Shown: positions 42,001 to 52,437 of the stretch, piece by piece | Layout: every line of letters starts with the position of its first letter | Position numbering within the stretch: position 1 is the first letter of the stretch | Origin: Antedon mediterranea | Taxonomy: Eukaryota; Echinodermata; Crinoidea; Comatulida; Antedonidae | NCBI RefSeq assembly: GCF_964355755.1 | Contig: NC_092671.1 | Span: 10,427,001 to 10,491,000 of the forward strand | DNA: 64,000 nt | Reading direction: 5' to 3' | Position numbers and translations under genes: made by a program | Notes under the pieces: model-generated | Seen by the model: only the letters and a program-made list of their open reading frames with translations | What the model was told of the DNA's origin: nothing | Databases searched by the model: none

Positions 42001-45000
42001 GCAGATTCCCGCTTCTGCTGGGGGTATTCGTACCATACTTGTAGATGACTTGTTTACTTATGTTGGAACGACACTCAATTGTATACTGAGGTCAGAGTTG
42101 CAGGACACTGGACCATTGTTATCAGGGGCAATCATTGAAAAAAACCTCATAACACAGGTAACAACAAAATACTATTTTTAACTTGAACTTACTTGAAATG
42201 TTTATTTTATTGTTCATTCAACATAATTATATACTTTAAACATATAAATTTATATTACCAAGTGAGAATGATTATTAAAGGATAAGTCATGACACTCTCA
42301 CCTGGTCATTCCAGATATATATTTGCCCTACTCTCTGACGTAATTATTCAATATACATATGAGAATACCTGATCACTAGCCTGGCATTCATACCCAGTAG
42401 ACCACCAAGCCTGCTCAAGTAAAGTAGTGCAAACATCTGACTATTTGATTTAGCTTCCAGATGCAAAGCTACTTTGAAATAGTTATTAAATCATCATTGT
42501 AATTTTTAAAAGTAGATTTTTCTGAGTCCGTAATTTTCTTCAAAATTCATTCTGGTAAACTAGACATTGTGTGCCAGCCCACGACAGTGGATTGTATTTA
42601 TTTAAATGTCTAAACTATCAAACTTTATGTGACAAAAAAATGTGATGTGCCTATATATGGATATGATGATGTTGATGATGTCATATCACTACCATATTTG
42701 GGCACATCACACTTTGATCACAAGTTTGATAGTGTAGACAGAGCTTAAAACAAGGGATAAAGCTATAACAAACTGTTTCTGCTGTCACCAAATTTTTACC
42801 TCAATTTCCATTTAGGGACACTATGATGAAGTACATGGCTTGAGGGTGTACCCAGCACAGACGGCTGTTGCACCTTCATTGCAACAACATGCTCAGGGTG
42901 TGTTCCTAACATGTGGATACGATGGTATGGTCTGTTGCTATGATTCCAATACACATCAAGCATTGTGGAAGCATTGGGTAAAAGATTGCAATATTCAGTG
43001 CGTAGATATTCATCCAAATGGCACCATCCTAGTGATGGGTGGTAAGAGTGCAGAGTAAGTATTTCATTGCATGGTCAGTTAATTGTTACTTTAAGACTAC
43101 TTACCGGCTTTAGAAAGTTCTGTCCTATCTAACACTAGCAGGTCTGAAAATAATACCAAAAAGTGGTCTGGAATTGGGACCGTGGTCCGGATTGCCTCCA
43201 AAGTAATCCTTGACCACATATCTATCTGTATTTTTATTTTAGTAAAGATATTGCAATAACTTTTTAAGTATTCCTCCAAAACGACAGACACATGCGATCG
43301 ATTACATATACCTCCTTGGCGGAAGTAAATAAAAGGATATTTATATTAAGAAGTAGAGAAAAAATGAGTTTCGATCATAGATGCTTATGGCATTCATGTT
43401 TTTAAATCAAAAAATGTATATTTGAAAATACTTTGCTTTGAAGTGACATACAATCTCTCCGCTCCGCTTAAGCATCTTTCACATCTGTTCCGGTCCTGCT
43501 CAAGCAAATAAAATCAGATCTCAATGTTTATTTTCACGATGCTTCATGCAGCTATGCACCAATCTTTTTACATGATATACTGTACATGTAGCTCATGGCG
43601 CTTAATTACCAGGAAGAGTCGCTAATGCTGTACTCGCAAACCTGAACTAGAGCCAGAACAAGACTGGAACAGATGTGAAAGATACTTTAAACAAATACAA
43701 TTTATGGAATAATTTTGAATACATTCCTGTCCGTAGTTAGTAAGTATGTAAAATAATGAAACGATCAGTTTCATAAGAAATTTAGTGAGTTTCCATCACC
43801 ATAATTGTTTTTTTCTCTCTTTCGTTTTTATTCTAAAACACCAGTATTGGCAGCAGGTTAGTGCCTTGAAATAGTTAATTGCGTTTTTATATTATAGACT
43901 TATATAGCATTTTGATTTTTCTTACTATTTTGTAAGAAATTTGTGTTAGAAATTTCCTAACTTTGCTTTTGTGTGTTGTTGGCTTCAATATTCTTTATTT
44001 TTCAGTAAATGTTTCTATTTTCTTCAATAATTAATATTACTTAATGTTACTTTAGCTTAATCACACATAGTAATTTTAGTAACAGTATATAATAATGTTG
44101 TGACACATTTGGCACCCCATACTTGAGGCAGTAATGACAACAAAATGGTTACTTTATTTAGTTCCTATGGCAACTTGTTAAATAGTATAAGTAGTTATGA
44201 AGATATTATAACAAACAAGTTTTATTTTACTTTTTGAAATGATCACACTATTTTAAAATCTATGTACGAGTTCTTCTTTTTGTGTCTCTATTTGCTGTGT
44301 ATAAACAACTTGTTAAGGATCTTTTATTCTGGATTTATTTTAATCTTTGCTGCATGTTGCTTTAATCTTTTTGTGTTTTGTTGCAAATTGTTCAAAAGTT
44401 ACATGAAAATAGTCTTACTTTACTAAAAGTATATTTGTAATAAAAAGAACTATTTATAAGATTATTTATTTATGTTAGTATTTTATAATATTAATAGATC
44501 TGTGCTATAGATTCTCTAATGATACATACAGTATGCCTGCAGTTTTTGTAATAATTAGCATTACATAGTAGAGTACATAATTAGTTTAGTATAATCTGGT
44601 TAATTCTTCATGTTCAATATTAATATCTTAATTATCTAATTTTAAAATACATCAAAAATTTAAATTTATACATAATTATTCTGTTTTTCAGTCTCTGCTT
44701 TTTTAGTATTAATCTTGAAGGTAGTTTGTTTGAGTTGAATCGGTCAAAGGTCAGCAAGAGTATGATAACAACAGTTAAATTCTCTCCTGGTAAGTTTTGA
44801 GCATATGTTTATTCAATTTGCATTGGTTGTTGGTACAGTGATGTTTAACAATATCTCTCTCCTCGTTAAGGTCTATTTTCAACTCTTTAGAAGTGCACAT
44901 TTTGATGTATTTGGAAATCTATAGATCCAAAACACTGATGATGTGGGTATCACTGGATCTCAATAGAGATACAAATGAAATAAAAGCTAAATCAAAACGA

Positions 45001-47074
45001 AAGAAATGCCAAGCTTTTAAAAAACACTATTCCTTCATCAGGACAATAAAATAAATCTATAATTTATTTCAATTTGTTAAGCTTAGACATATCAGAGAGT
45101 TGCATTAGAGAGGGATGTTGGAAAAAGGGGAGAGCGAACATGGATTTAGTTTAGTAATAATAGAGCACTCTCCTTTTTTCCTTGTTGTGCCTTTTATAAG
45201 GAGAGTTTACAGTAGTTTCAAATTAATTAAATTAATTTGTCTTCTTGAAAATATTGTTGTAATGCTAATTTACCTAATGTACATTACTTCCTTATGAATA
45301 TTCATAAAGATGGACAAACACTAGCAGCTGGTTGCTATGATGGTAGAATCACAACAGTGAGATTGATTGATGATGGCAGGAGGACAGAGATCGTTGGAAA
45401 GTGTAACATTCATCAAAGTTCAATAACAGGTCTTGATTGGTCAAAAGATAAATGTTATAATGAAGATTACATTCTTCAGAGCAGTTCAAGTACATTTGAG
45501 TATTTTAATTGTAAGTAATTATCATAATTGATTAATTTATTTGATATTTTAATTACAATATTTATCAAGATGGTCAAATTTGGAGTGAGTGCAGAATCTC
45601 TTTGAGCTTTGCGCTATTCTCACTCCTGCTTATAAATATTATTATAATTACTAAAATATAAATGTGTCTTACATTATTAAAAGAAGGAAATTGACATTAA
45701 TTTTTTTGAAGGTTTGCATGGTGAAATCAATAATGTTGAGGACAATCAAAGTATATTGATCGAAACAGTTCTTTTCAGAACTATAAACTTTGTATGAACA
45801 TATTAATTTTCTATTGATGTGTTTGCTATCTTTTTCATTTTCAGTTACGCCTTCATGCGAGTTGATCAACAATTTGGTAGAAACTAGGAATGCAGAATGG
45901 ATGACAAACAATTGTATGGTTGGTTACCATACAAATGGTTAGTAACCATTTTTTTTTTATTACAGTTTATTTGGAAAATTGCCTAAAATATAGTGCTGTC
46001 CAGGATAACTTTATATAAGCTTAAGAGATTATGTCTGTTGGGGTCCCTTTATAATCTAAAATAAATAATTGTATTGTTTAATAGAATATAAAATAGAGTT
46101 AATTAGTTAATTTAAATTATTTGGTTTAAAAATCGCCTTTTTGTTATAAAGCTCTGTCTACACTATCAAACTTTATGTGACAAAAAAAATGTGATGTGCC
46201 CATATATGGACACAATGATGTCATATTGTCATATTACTACCATATTTGGGCACATCACACGTTTTTTTGTCACATAAAGTTTGATAGTGTAGACAGAGCT
46301 TAAGAATTGCGTGGGAGCTACACACCGTACCACTGCACTCAAATAGGTGTAACAAGTTACTTTAAATGAGTTATATAATCTATCATGCATCCTCCATCTA
46401 CCCCGACCCCATCTCCTCTAATCTGACATTTTTTGTATCTTACCATATGACATATATTATATACAATTCTGCAAAAGTGTTTATTATATACACTATTGAT
46501 TTGTAGGAATTTGGGGTGGTGAAATGGCCAGCACTGAGTTTACTACCGTTGACAGATCACATGATCAAAATCTGTTGGCAGCTGGTGATGAAGATGGTGA
46601 TATTAAATTGTACACACACCCTTGTAGTAACCAAGAGGTATTTTATTTTATTTTATTTTTAAAACCAGAAACAACAACAGAAACAAATCCGCCACTTACA
46701 GCTTGGTTGAAAAGAGACAATTACAACAACTCAGAAACACTTAAATTACGACGAAACAGATAAAGATTGGAATTAGAAATGTCGATATGCGGATGGGCCT
46801 GGACTAAACTATTATAAGATAAACTTAATCTACTGATGTAACCACTTAATATACTGATGTATTTACATTAACAAATTATAATTTAAGAGATTTATGAATA
46901 CATAATATTTATGAGATTTCTATGATACATACATTTTTTTTTCAGGCAAAATTTAAGAATTTTCACGGTCATGCTTTCGGAGTTAAATCAGTGGTGTTTG
47001 GAGAAACCGATAAATTTCTTATATCTATTGGTAATAGGGACTGTGCAATTATTCAGTGGAACTTGATCAAATAA
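23621..47074 (+). CDS. EF-hand-containing EML (EMAP-like) protein, 35 coding exons
   Basis: Predicted microtubule-associated protein of 1563 aa. Thirty-five exons with GT-AG borders join with consistent phase, total 4692 nt including TAA at 47072-47074. Order: EF-hand region (about residues 30-235), a Ser/Pro/Lys-rich linker (about 270-900) with a 10-residue repeat and basic patches, a HELP motif (about 940-1000, NWIYGYRG then RNNLH), and WD40/TAPE blades to the end. EML proteins bind tubulin through HELP-TAPE; vertebrate EML1-4 start with a coiled coil, which I do not see here. The frame stays open upstream of the ATG to the acceptor at 23584 (WDDIDPVVIRK), so an extra upstream coding exon is possible. 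Exon lists are in the three module entries. A split into two genes is less likely because phases continue through 32025-33231 and beyond. Confidence 0.88.
23684..23843. mobile_element. Palindromic MITE family A, copy 1
   Basis: Ends AGCTCTGTCTACACTATCAAAC and its complement, interior with GTGATGTGCCCA and TGGGCACATCAC-like inverted words. The right terminus is degraded (CAGAATAT). It lies in EML intron 1. Confidence 0.85.
25619..25632 (+). promoter_or_regulatory. X-box-like motif in EML intron 3
   Basis: GTTGTCATGGTTAC, close to the RFX consensus. Function unproven. Confidence 0.25.
26268..26281 (+). promoter_or_regulatory. X-box-like dyad in EML intron 3
   Basis: GTTACCATAGTAAC fits both X-box half-sites. 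It could be an intronic enhancer or chance. Confidence 0.3.
26952..27115. mobile_element. MITE family A, copy 2
   Basis: 164 bp with intact AGCTCTGTCTACAC and GTGTAGACAGAGCT ends, flanked by TAA on the left and TAG on the right. It starts 30 bp after the donor of EML exon 4. Confidence 0.9.
27856..28011. mobile_element. MITE family A, copy 3
   Basis: 156 bp, flanked by TAA on both sides, in EML intron 5. Confidence 0.9.
30774..30908. mobile_element. MITE family A, copy 4 (right end missing)
   Basis: The left end is AGCTCTACCTACACTATC after TTA. The right end is lost after TTTTTGTCACAAA, about 35 bp before the EML exon starting at 30944. Confidence 0.85.
32621..32634 (+). promoter_or_regulatory. 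X-box-like motif in EML intron 12
   Basis: GTTACTATGGAGAC fits a loose X-box consensus. Weak evidence. Confidence 0.2.
33330..33830. repeat. GC-rich dispersed-repeat-like insertion
   Basis: About 500 bp with clearly higher GC than the flanking intron. It starts near GTAGTTGGCAGCCGTCTGTC and runs past GAGGCGCCAGTGGCTCGCC. A CTGTCTCGAGAGACA palindrome lies near the left end. Short frames at 33440-33625 and 33561-33776 have no recognised motif. It looks like a repeat or a fragment of one, possibly an old coding element. It lies in EML intron 13, between exons 33231-33287 and 33993-34061. Confidence 0.55.
34281..34425. mobile_element. MITE family A, copy 5 (left end missing)
   Basis: Starts within the TATGTGACAAAA segment. 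The right terminus is present as GATAGTGTAGACATAAGCT. It begins about 27 bp after the exon ending 34254. Confidence 0.82.
34440..35060 (+). other. Possible retroelement tail in EML intron
   Basis: The left part shows no coding signal I can assign. Near the right edge ACCATGGAGTACTTATTC, TTTACTCCATG and AAATAAACTTTGAAAAAA look like the 3' end of a SINE or LINE on the plus strand. A similar CATGGAGTAAACTCCATG word is at 54230. Identity uncertain. Confidence 0.35.
35178..35303. mobile_element. MITE family A, copy 6
   Basis: Begins GGTTCTGTCTACACTATC after TAA and ends TTTAGACATAGCT. About 126 bp, with part of the right arm deleted. It is 71 bp before the first member of the duplicated exon pair. 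Confidence 0.85.
35375..35690 (+). other. Duplicated 75-nt exon pair
   Basis: The exons 35375-35449 and 35616-35690 are the same length and phase and encode related peptides: DLSESPLNQSLSSQNS and DTVESPLNQSISSENV, each ending QK before the donor. They are tandem exon duplicates separated by a 166-bp intron. Confidence 0.85.
38646..38807. mobile_element. MITE family A, copy 7
   Basis: 162 bp, AGCTTTATCTACACT to ATAGACGGAGCT, in EML intron 21 between the two HELP-coding exons. Confidence 0.87.
39780..39925. mobile_element. MITE family A, copy 8
   Basis: Divergent copy with AATCTGTCTAAACTATCAACC at the left and TTGTAGACATAGCATAAGCT at the right. EML intron 24. Confidence 0.82.
41049..41183. 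mobile_element. MITE family A, copy 9
   Basis: AGCTAGAACTACACTATCAAAC to GATAGTGTAGATAGCCTAGCT. EML intron 27, starting 24 bp after the donor. Confidence 0.85.
41676..41697. repeat. (TA)n microsatellite
   Basis: TATATA dinucleotide run in EML intron 28. Confidence 0.85.
42602..42745. mobile_element. MITE family A, copy 10
   Basis: The left end is shortened (TGTCTAAACTATCAAAC). The right end, GTGTAGACAGAGCT, is followed by TAA. EML intron 29, 70 bp before the next exon. Confidence 0.87.
43471..43686. mobile_element. MITE, 216 bp, TTA target duplication
   Basis: Ends AGCATCTTTCACATCTGTTCC and the complementary GGAACAGATGTGAAAGATACT. TTA flanks both sides (43468-43470 and 43687-43689). EML intron 30; no coding capacity. 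Confidence 0.85.
44880..45060 (-). repeat. Possible retroelement 3' tail
   Basis: On the minus strand it reads TCCTGATGAAGGAATAGTG followed by a tail with GATCCAGTGATACCCACA. A 'tgatgaagga' block of this kind is seen at the 3' ends of Penelope-like and some LINE elements. No protein is encoded in the fragment. Confidence 0.35.
46150..46300. mobile_element. MITE family A, copy 11 (best preserved)
   Basis: 151 bp, near-perfect palindrome with AGCTCTGTCTACACTATC termini and TAA on both sides (46147-46149 and 46301-46303). EML intron 33. Best reference copy for the family. Confidence 0.93.
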
Positions 47075-47671
47075 CTGTTTTGTATACTCTGTGTAATAAA
47101 TGTAATCCCAAAAAGTTGATATATGAGAGGTGTTACTCGCTCCCTCAGCTAAAAAAACCATCATGCGGCAAATACGGGACTATGCATTTTTATGGGGACT
47201 ATGCATTTTTATGCAGTACCAATGGTAGGTCTACTCCTTATTTCCCCAAAAACCTGCATATCCAGTTAACAATGCCTATTCTATCATTTTACGAACTTAC
47301 CCAAAACAGCTGTTGGACTTATGAGATAGACTGCATACCTACCATATAATATTTAGAATAAGTAACATTATTGTCTATAACAAAATGTAATTCTGTGTTT
47401 TTTTGCCATATTAATTTTCATAAATATTTCGTTTTTTTCAAGTGGATGAGTTACCTTTAAAATGTGAGGAAAAACAAAATTTCAAAACAATGTTCTGGTT
47501 TTTTTTTAAATGATATCAAGAATATGAATATTTTCATTGAATTAAATGAAATCATTTTTATCAGTTTATAAATATTGTTAATGCAGCTTTTTTATATATA
47601 AAGTATACATTTTGAATTATAGTTTTTTTTCTTGTCTAAATTAATTATTTTTATTAGGAAAAAGTTGTGCA

Positions 47672-47677
47672 AATAAA
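47672..47677 (+). terminator. Candidate EML poly(A) signal
   Basis: AATAAA about 600 bp after the EML stop codon, preceded by an AT-rich 3' UTR-like stretch with no other gene. Confidence 0.5.
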
Positions 47678-47805
47678 GTAATTTTTTAATTATTTATAAT
47701 TGAGATATAAGAATTATAATGTATGTATGTGAAAATGATAATAAATAGAAAATAATTAATATTGCATATAAAGTTATTATAATTTCTCATTTCTAAGTTC
47801 GTACA

Positions 47806-47991
47806 AGCTTTATAGCACACATGCGTTATCGTATACAACTCTGTGCAATCAGCTTTATAGCACACATGCGTTATCGTATACAACTCTGTGCAATCAGCTT
47901 TATAGCACACATGCGTTATCGTATACAACTCTGTGCAATCAGCTTTAGGCCTATAGCACACATGCGTTATCGTATACAACTCTGTGCAATC
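47806..47991. repeat. 4 x 45-bp tandem repeat
   Basis: The unit runs AGCTTTATAGCACACATGCG, then TTATCGTATACAACTCTGTG, then CAATC. Units are at 47806-47850, 47851-47895, 47896-47940 and 47941-47991; the last has a 6-bp AGGCCT insertion. The first three are identical over 45 bp, so the expansion is recent. Each unit has CACATGCG and GCAATCAG words. Because 45 is divisible by three, long frames appear on both strands by artefact. Confidence 0.95.
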
Positions 47992-49400
47992 AGAAACAAC
48001 ATTCATCATCGTTATCACCACCACCACCAATCGCGGGCGCTCAAACCACCACGTGAACTACGGACGATATCGAGGCGGCGACAAAGAAATATAAATAATT
48101 TCAAACATTAATTTAGCTATAGCGTTATGGTTCTTAATGTGTACATGTTTCAGTCAACGGTTCGTGTTGTCAATAATATTTTCAAGTATGTTTCAGTATT
48201 TATTTTCACTTTCCTGGTAATGCAATCTTCAAAATTCCGTTGCGTTTTGTTCCCAAATATTAGGAATGCTTCAAAATGTACATTCAAATCATGGAGCATG
48301 TTCAAATCCAATGGTTCCGTTAACACAATTATTGATGTCTGACCTTGTTAATAATCCTACCAATTTGTCTGAACCAGATGAGAATGTCTTTAGTCTAACA
48401 CGCGTGTTTACAAGCTAAAGCACTAATCCACATATATGTCGACTTATTTTTTCTTTATTGACCATGCTTACATTTTAATTTAAGTAATTGACATTATTTT
48501 ATTTAATATATTCCATTTTACTTCCATGGTTGGTTATATTCTGTTATAACAACCGTATTACAACTGTCGTTTAAATTAGGCTTAGACCTACATGACGAAA
48601 ATTAACTTAAGGTAGGTTTGGATTGGAACTAGTCATAGCTCAATAGCTAGCTTAAACGACTAAACACATGGAACAGATGGGATAGATATAAAAAATTGGC
48701 CCATCTAATAACTTCTTCGCCTTAAACCATGATCAAGAACCCCCTGCAAACAAATGTTAAATGAGTCCCTTAAAAAACTGTAATTGGTGTAAGCTTGTTT
48801 ATGACATGTACATTAAATTGGCAGTTTTCGACAATTAGAGTCCTAATTTTGCCACTGATTTGCTCAGGGCTTTTGCTCCCAATAAATTGTATGTTAAACA
48901 AATCATGGAGGTCTAAACATCCTCTTAAGGGACGATGAAATTTACTTTATACTAGGTAGAAATACGCTCACGATAAAAAATGTACTGTAAGAGATCATTA
49001 TAAATTTTATTTGAAATAATAAAAATAGGCCTATGGGTTTGTAATAATTACAACCTCAAAACAGCAATTTAGAACTCGGTTTGTATGATCGCCCTTTAAG
49101 CTAGGATCATCTCTCAGTATTTCAGTATTCAGTATTTATTGGTACTCACTTTCGAATCAGTGGCACACACCTTTCGGTGGTGCGTCCATACAAATATAAA
49201 CAACAACATATAAAAGGTAAATGATGATAAAACTTACATAATTAACTTACATTGGAAAAAAAAACAAAAACAAAAACAAAAACAAATGTACAGTAGTAAT
49301 TGCACACTTGAGTAGATACTTAAAAACAATTGTATAACGAGCAAATCAATAAATCGATGCAATAGGTCAGTAGTAAATACACGTTAGGGCCTACTTACAA
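47992..49400. other. Intergenic, possible promoter-like edge
   Basis: Just after the tandem array lies a GC-richer block (47990-48090) whose words CAGAAACAACATTCATCATC and GGCGGCGACAAAGAAA resemble the candidate promoter/first exon at 63680-63740. A 71-aa frame at 48127-48342 has no recognisable domain. The rest is AT-rich DNA with A-rich runs. Confidence 0.35.
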
Positions 49401-49403
49401 AAT

Positions 49404-49905
49404 TCAGACAGAAAAAAAAATACTTATACATAGTAAATAAAAAAAACAAACTAAAAAACAAAACAAAAACAAAAACAAAAAAAAAACAGAATAAAGGTAC
49501 AATAGGTGAACAGTATAAATAATACATAATCATGATAAAATTACTACGGTACATAAATCGAAATAAGCACAAATATATGTTTATATGTACTTGATATTAT
49601 AGATATAGCAAACAGCAAGTACAAGATTTTATTTGTTTAATGATTAGTTATTGGTATATCTAACTGGTCTATCAATAAACTAAATAAGCTAAAATGTCTG
49701 ACTGAAAAAAAAAAACAAAAAAAAAAACTTATACATAGAAAATAAAACTAAAAAACAATTGGATAACAGTATAACGATACAATAGGTCAAAAGTATAAAT
49801 AATACATAATCATGATTATTTTTACAAAAATCGAGATAAACACAAATATATGTTTATATGTATTTGAAGTTAGATAAGCAAATAAACTAGTTTATCAATG
49901 TAAAA
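49404..49905. repeat. Two-copy direct duplication, about 200-240 bp units
   Basis: The block with A-rich runs, ACTTATACATAG, ACAATAGGT, GTATAAATAATACATAATCA and ACACAAATATATGTTTATAT occurs at about 49404-49600 and 49706-49880. Confidence 0.75.
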
Positions 49906-49924
49906 GCCAAATAGGCTAATTATT

Positions 49925-52437
49925 GCGGTAATGTTGGTAATTTCTTATATATATCTAACCTGGTATCCCAGGCACTTTGTAGGTATTTTTTACAAGCCAA
50001 GTCAAAAATTTCCCCAAGAACAACGTTTTCATTATATAAATTGTCTAATAATGCTTACAATGCTTTTATCAACACTTTCAAAAAATTATATAATAAAAAC
50101 TTTAAAAAAAAAGAAAAAGTTCAAGAAAATCACAAAAAGTATAAAAAGTTCAAACAACCATGGATGAGCTCAAGACTCTTAAAGTCTAGCAAAAGAAAAC
50201 ATGTGTTGTACAACAAATTTATAAAACATCCCTCGTCTAAAAATAAGGATATTTATAAAGAGTTTAATAAGTCATTTATGCGTACATGCAAAACGGCAAA
50301 GAAATCATATTATGAAAATGTTTTTAACAATACTAAAGGAAATAAAAAAAAAAACATGGAATATTATAAATGATATTATAAATCCAGGTGGAGGCAAAAA
50401 TAATGTTCCATCCACTTTTACATCTGGTGACAAACTCATAGAGGGTTGTGAGCCTATTGCAAACCACATTAACGATTATTTTATTAATGTTGGTCTCAAG
50501 GTACGAGACAGTATTGAGCCATCAACGGCACAATACTCTGATTACCTGCTAAACAGGCAAAGTAACTCTATGTTTTTCTACCATGTAAATGAGGAGGAAG
50601 TGTTAAAAGTGATTCAATCACTTGATGCAAACAAAACACCTGGTTTTGATAATATTTCACCAAAGGTAGTCAAGGCAGTTGGTGATGCTATTGTAAAGCC
50701 CTTGACTTATATATTCAACGTATCTCTTCACTCCGGCTCAATACCGGAACAGATAAAAATTGCAAAAGTAATTCCCATATATAAAAAAGGGGACCGTCAT
50801 TTAGCCTCGAATTATCGCCCGATATCACTACTACCAATTTTCTCTAAAATCTTTGAAAAGATAGTCCATTCCAGATTGTATAATTACTTTAAAACTTACA
50901 ATAGGCCTATACTAAATGATTGGCAATACGGCTTCCGAAACAATCATTCAACCTCCCACGCTATAATTGATCTGATCCACAAAATACTAAAGGCATTTGA
51001 AAACAAAGAGTTCGTAATTGCCACATTTATGGATTTGTCAAAGGCATTTGATATTATTGACCACAGTATCTTACTGAACAAGCTATTCCACTATGGTATA
51101 AGAGGTGTTACACTAAAATGGTTCAGTAACTACTTAAAATCACGAAAGCAATATGTTTTTATAAATGGTACTTCGTCTAATATTAAGGAGACTAGTATTG
51201 GTGTTCCACAAGGGTCCGTTTTGGGACCTTTGTTGTTTCTTGTATATGTAAACGATATATGTAACTCAAGTACACAAATTGAATTAATTAGCTTTGCCGA
51301 TGATACAACAAGTGTGGAAATAACCTGAACGCATTGGCAAACACTATGAATGTGGAACTAGATAGAATTAATATGTGGTTCAAAGCTAATAAACTTTTAT
51401 TAAACACCAGCAAAACAAATTACGTAATCTTTAAAACTGCCCAAAGGCGTATTATTACAACCAACATTGAATTGAAAATGAATAACATTACTTTAGAACA
51501 ACAAAAAAATGTAACATTTCTTGGGGTTGTAATAAATGAGAACCTTTGCTGGAAAAATCATATAAGGCTTATTAGCAAAAAAACCGCTAGGTCTATTGGA
51601 ATATTGATAAAAACTAGACATTTTTTTCCTAATTATATTTTAACAAATTTGTATAATACATTAATTCTACCGCACCTTCAGTATGGAAACATTATTTGGG
51701 GCAGTACATATGATAGTACACTAGAATCCCTTCTTAAACTCCAGAAAAAGGCTGCTAGAATAATTTTATTTAAAAAGCCATGGCAACATTCTGAGCCACT
51801 GTTTAAGCAATTAAATATACTTAACATACAAGATATCAACAGAGTTACCGTCCTAGGTTTCATGGCCCAGATTAAAAGCAATGTTTTACCCAGACGAATC
51901 CAAATGATATTCAAAAGAAACGAAAATACTACCCATAATCTTCGAAATATTTGTAGCGTAAAACAACCATACTCTAGGTTAACGTCTGGTCAACATTTTA
52001 TCAGTATTCACGGACCGAAACTATGGAACGAGCTCTGTAGAAATCACTTAGATATTGTTAACAAAAATTATAAAATACTAAAAAAATATGTAAAAAGAGA
52101 CATTTTATCGAATTACAGAACTTAAAATGCTTCACTCATAAAATATAGATGCATATATTATGCATTTGTGTTGGTGTGTGCGAGTATACACACATAGTAC
52201 AAATAATCATGTTAAAAAAACAGTATCGATTTTTGATGATGAACAACTCTAAAATGTATATAGGAATGTTTTTTTTTTATTTTGTATCTATTATGTTGTG
52301 TTTATTGTTTTATGTTTTTTATGTAAAAGGGTCCTGCGAAAACAGAAGTGTAAACTTCTCTATGCAGGATCCTTGCCATCATTTATGCTATGAAACTGTA
52401 TTTATAAACGATGAGTAAATAAATGTGAATTGAATAA
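49925..52437 (+). mobile_element. 5'-truncated non-LTR retrotransposon (LINE)
   Basis: Remnant of a CR1/L2/jockey-type LINE. The endonuclease domain is missing or reduced to a trace. The reverse transcriptase and C-terminal regions remain, followed by a 3' UTR ending near GAGTAAATAAATGTGAATTGAA at 52413-52434. It sits directly against the antisense LINE tail at 52438. Family assignment is from memory of motif style only. Confidence 0.88.
50041..52125 (+). pseudogene. LINE reverse transcriptase, frameshifted
   Basis: Three frames together give the RT polyprotein: 50041-50373, about 50375-51328 and 51334-52125. Landmarks are NYRPISLLPIFSKIFEKI, WQYGFRNNHSTSHAIIDL, FMDLSKAFD, GVPQGSVLGPLLFLVYVND and the catalytic SFADDTT box near 51290-51307. 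Breaks fall at the A-run near 50342-50354 and just after the FADD box near 51328, where some residues also seem lost. The C-terminal part (NYVIFKT, LPHLQYGNIIWGS, KLQKKAARIIL) ends at TAA 52123-52125. The element cannot be autonomous as read. Confidence 0.9.

Larger units (their letters stand above)
38354..47074 (+). other. EML module 3: HELP and WD40/TAPE (exons 21-35)
   Basis: Exons 38354-38498, 38869-39018, 39237-39312, 39561-39659, 40027-40113, 40594-40731, 40884-41024, 41308-41424, 42005-42157, 42816-43054, 44692-44789, 45310-45510, 45845-45937, 46507-46637, 46946-47074. HELP reads NWIYGYRGNDCRNNL, then HTGDIRSMAVH. WD-type strands follow: IRIWNS, LSLWDAKTY, LVFWDLKGS, IMIWLSGQN, IYAWDVKDS, LLAAGDEDGDIKLY and the last, DCAIIQWNLIK. 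The order and the final IIQWxL match EML family TAPE domains. Mixed intron phases here contrast with the uniform phase-1 linker. The acceptor at 45309 (ATAAAG) is unusual but keeps the expected FSPDGQTLAAG. Confidence 0.92.

Noticed and set aside
47806-47991. CRISPR-like array
   Set aside because: The units are contiguous with no spacers, and the context is clearly eukaryotic.
47686-48111. Repeat-containing frames on both strands
   Set aside because: The 45-bp unit is a multiple of three and lacks stops in these frames, so open frames arise automatically.
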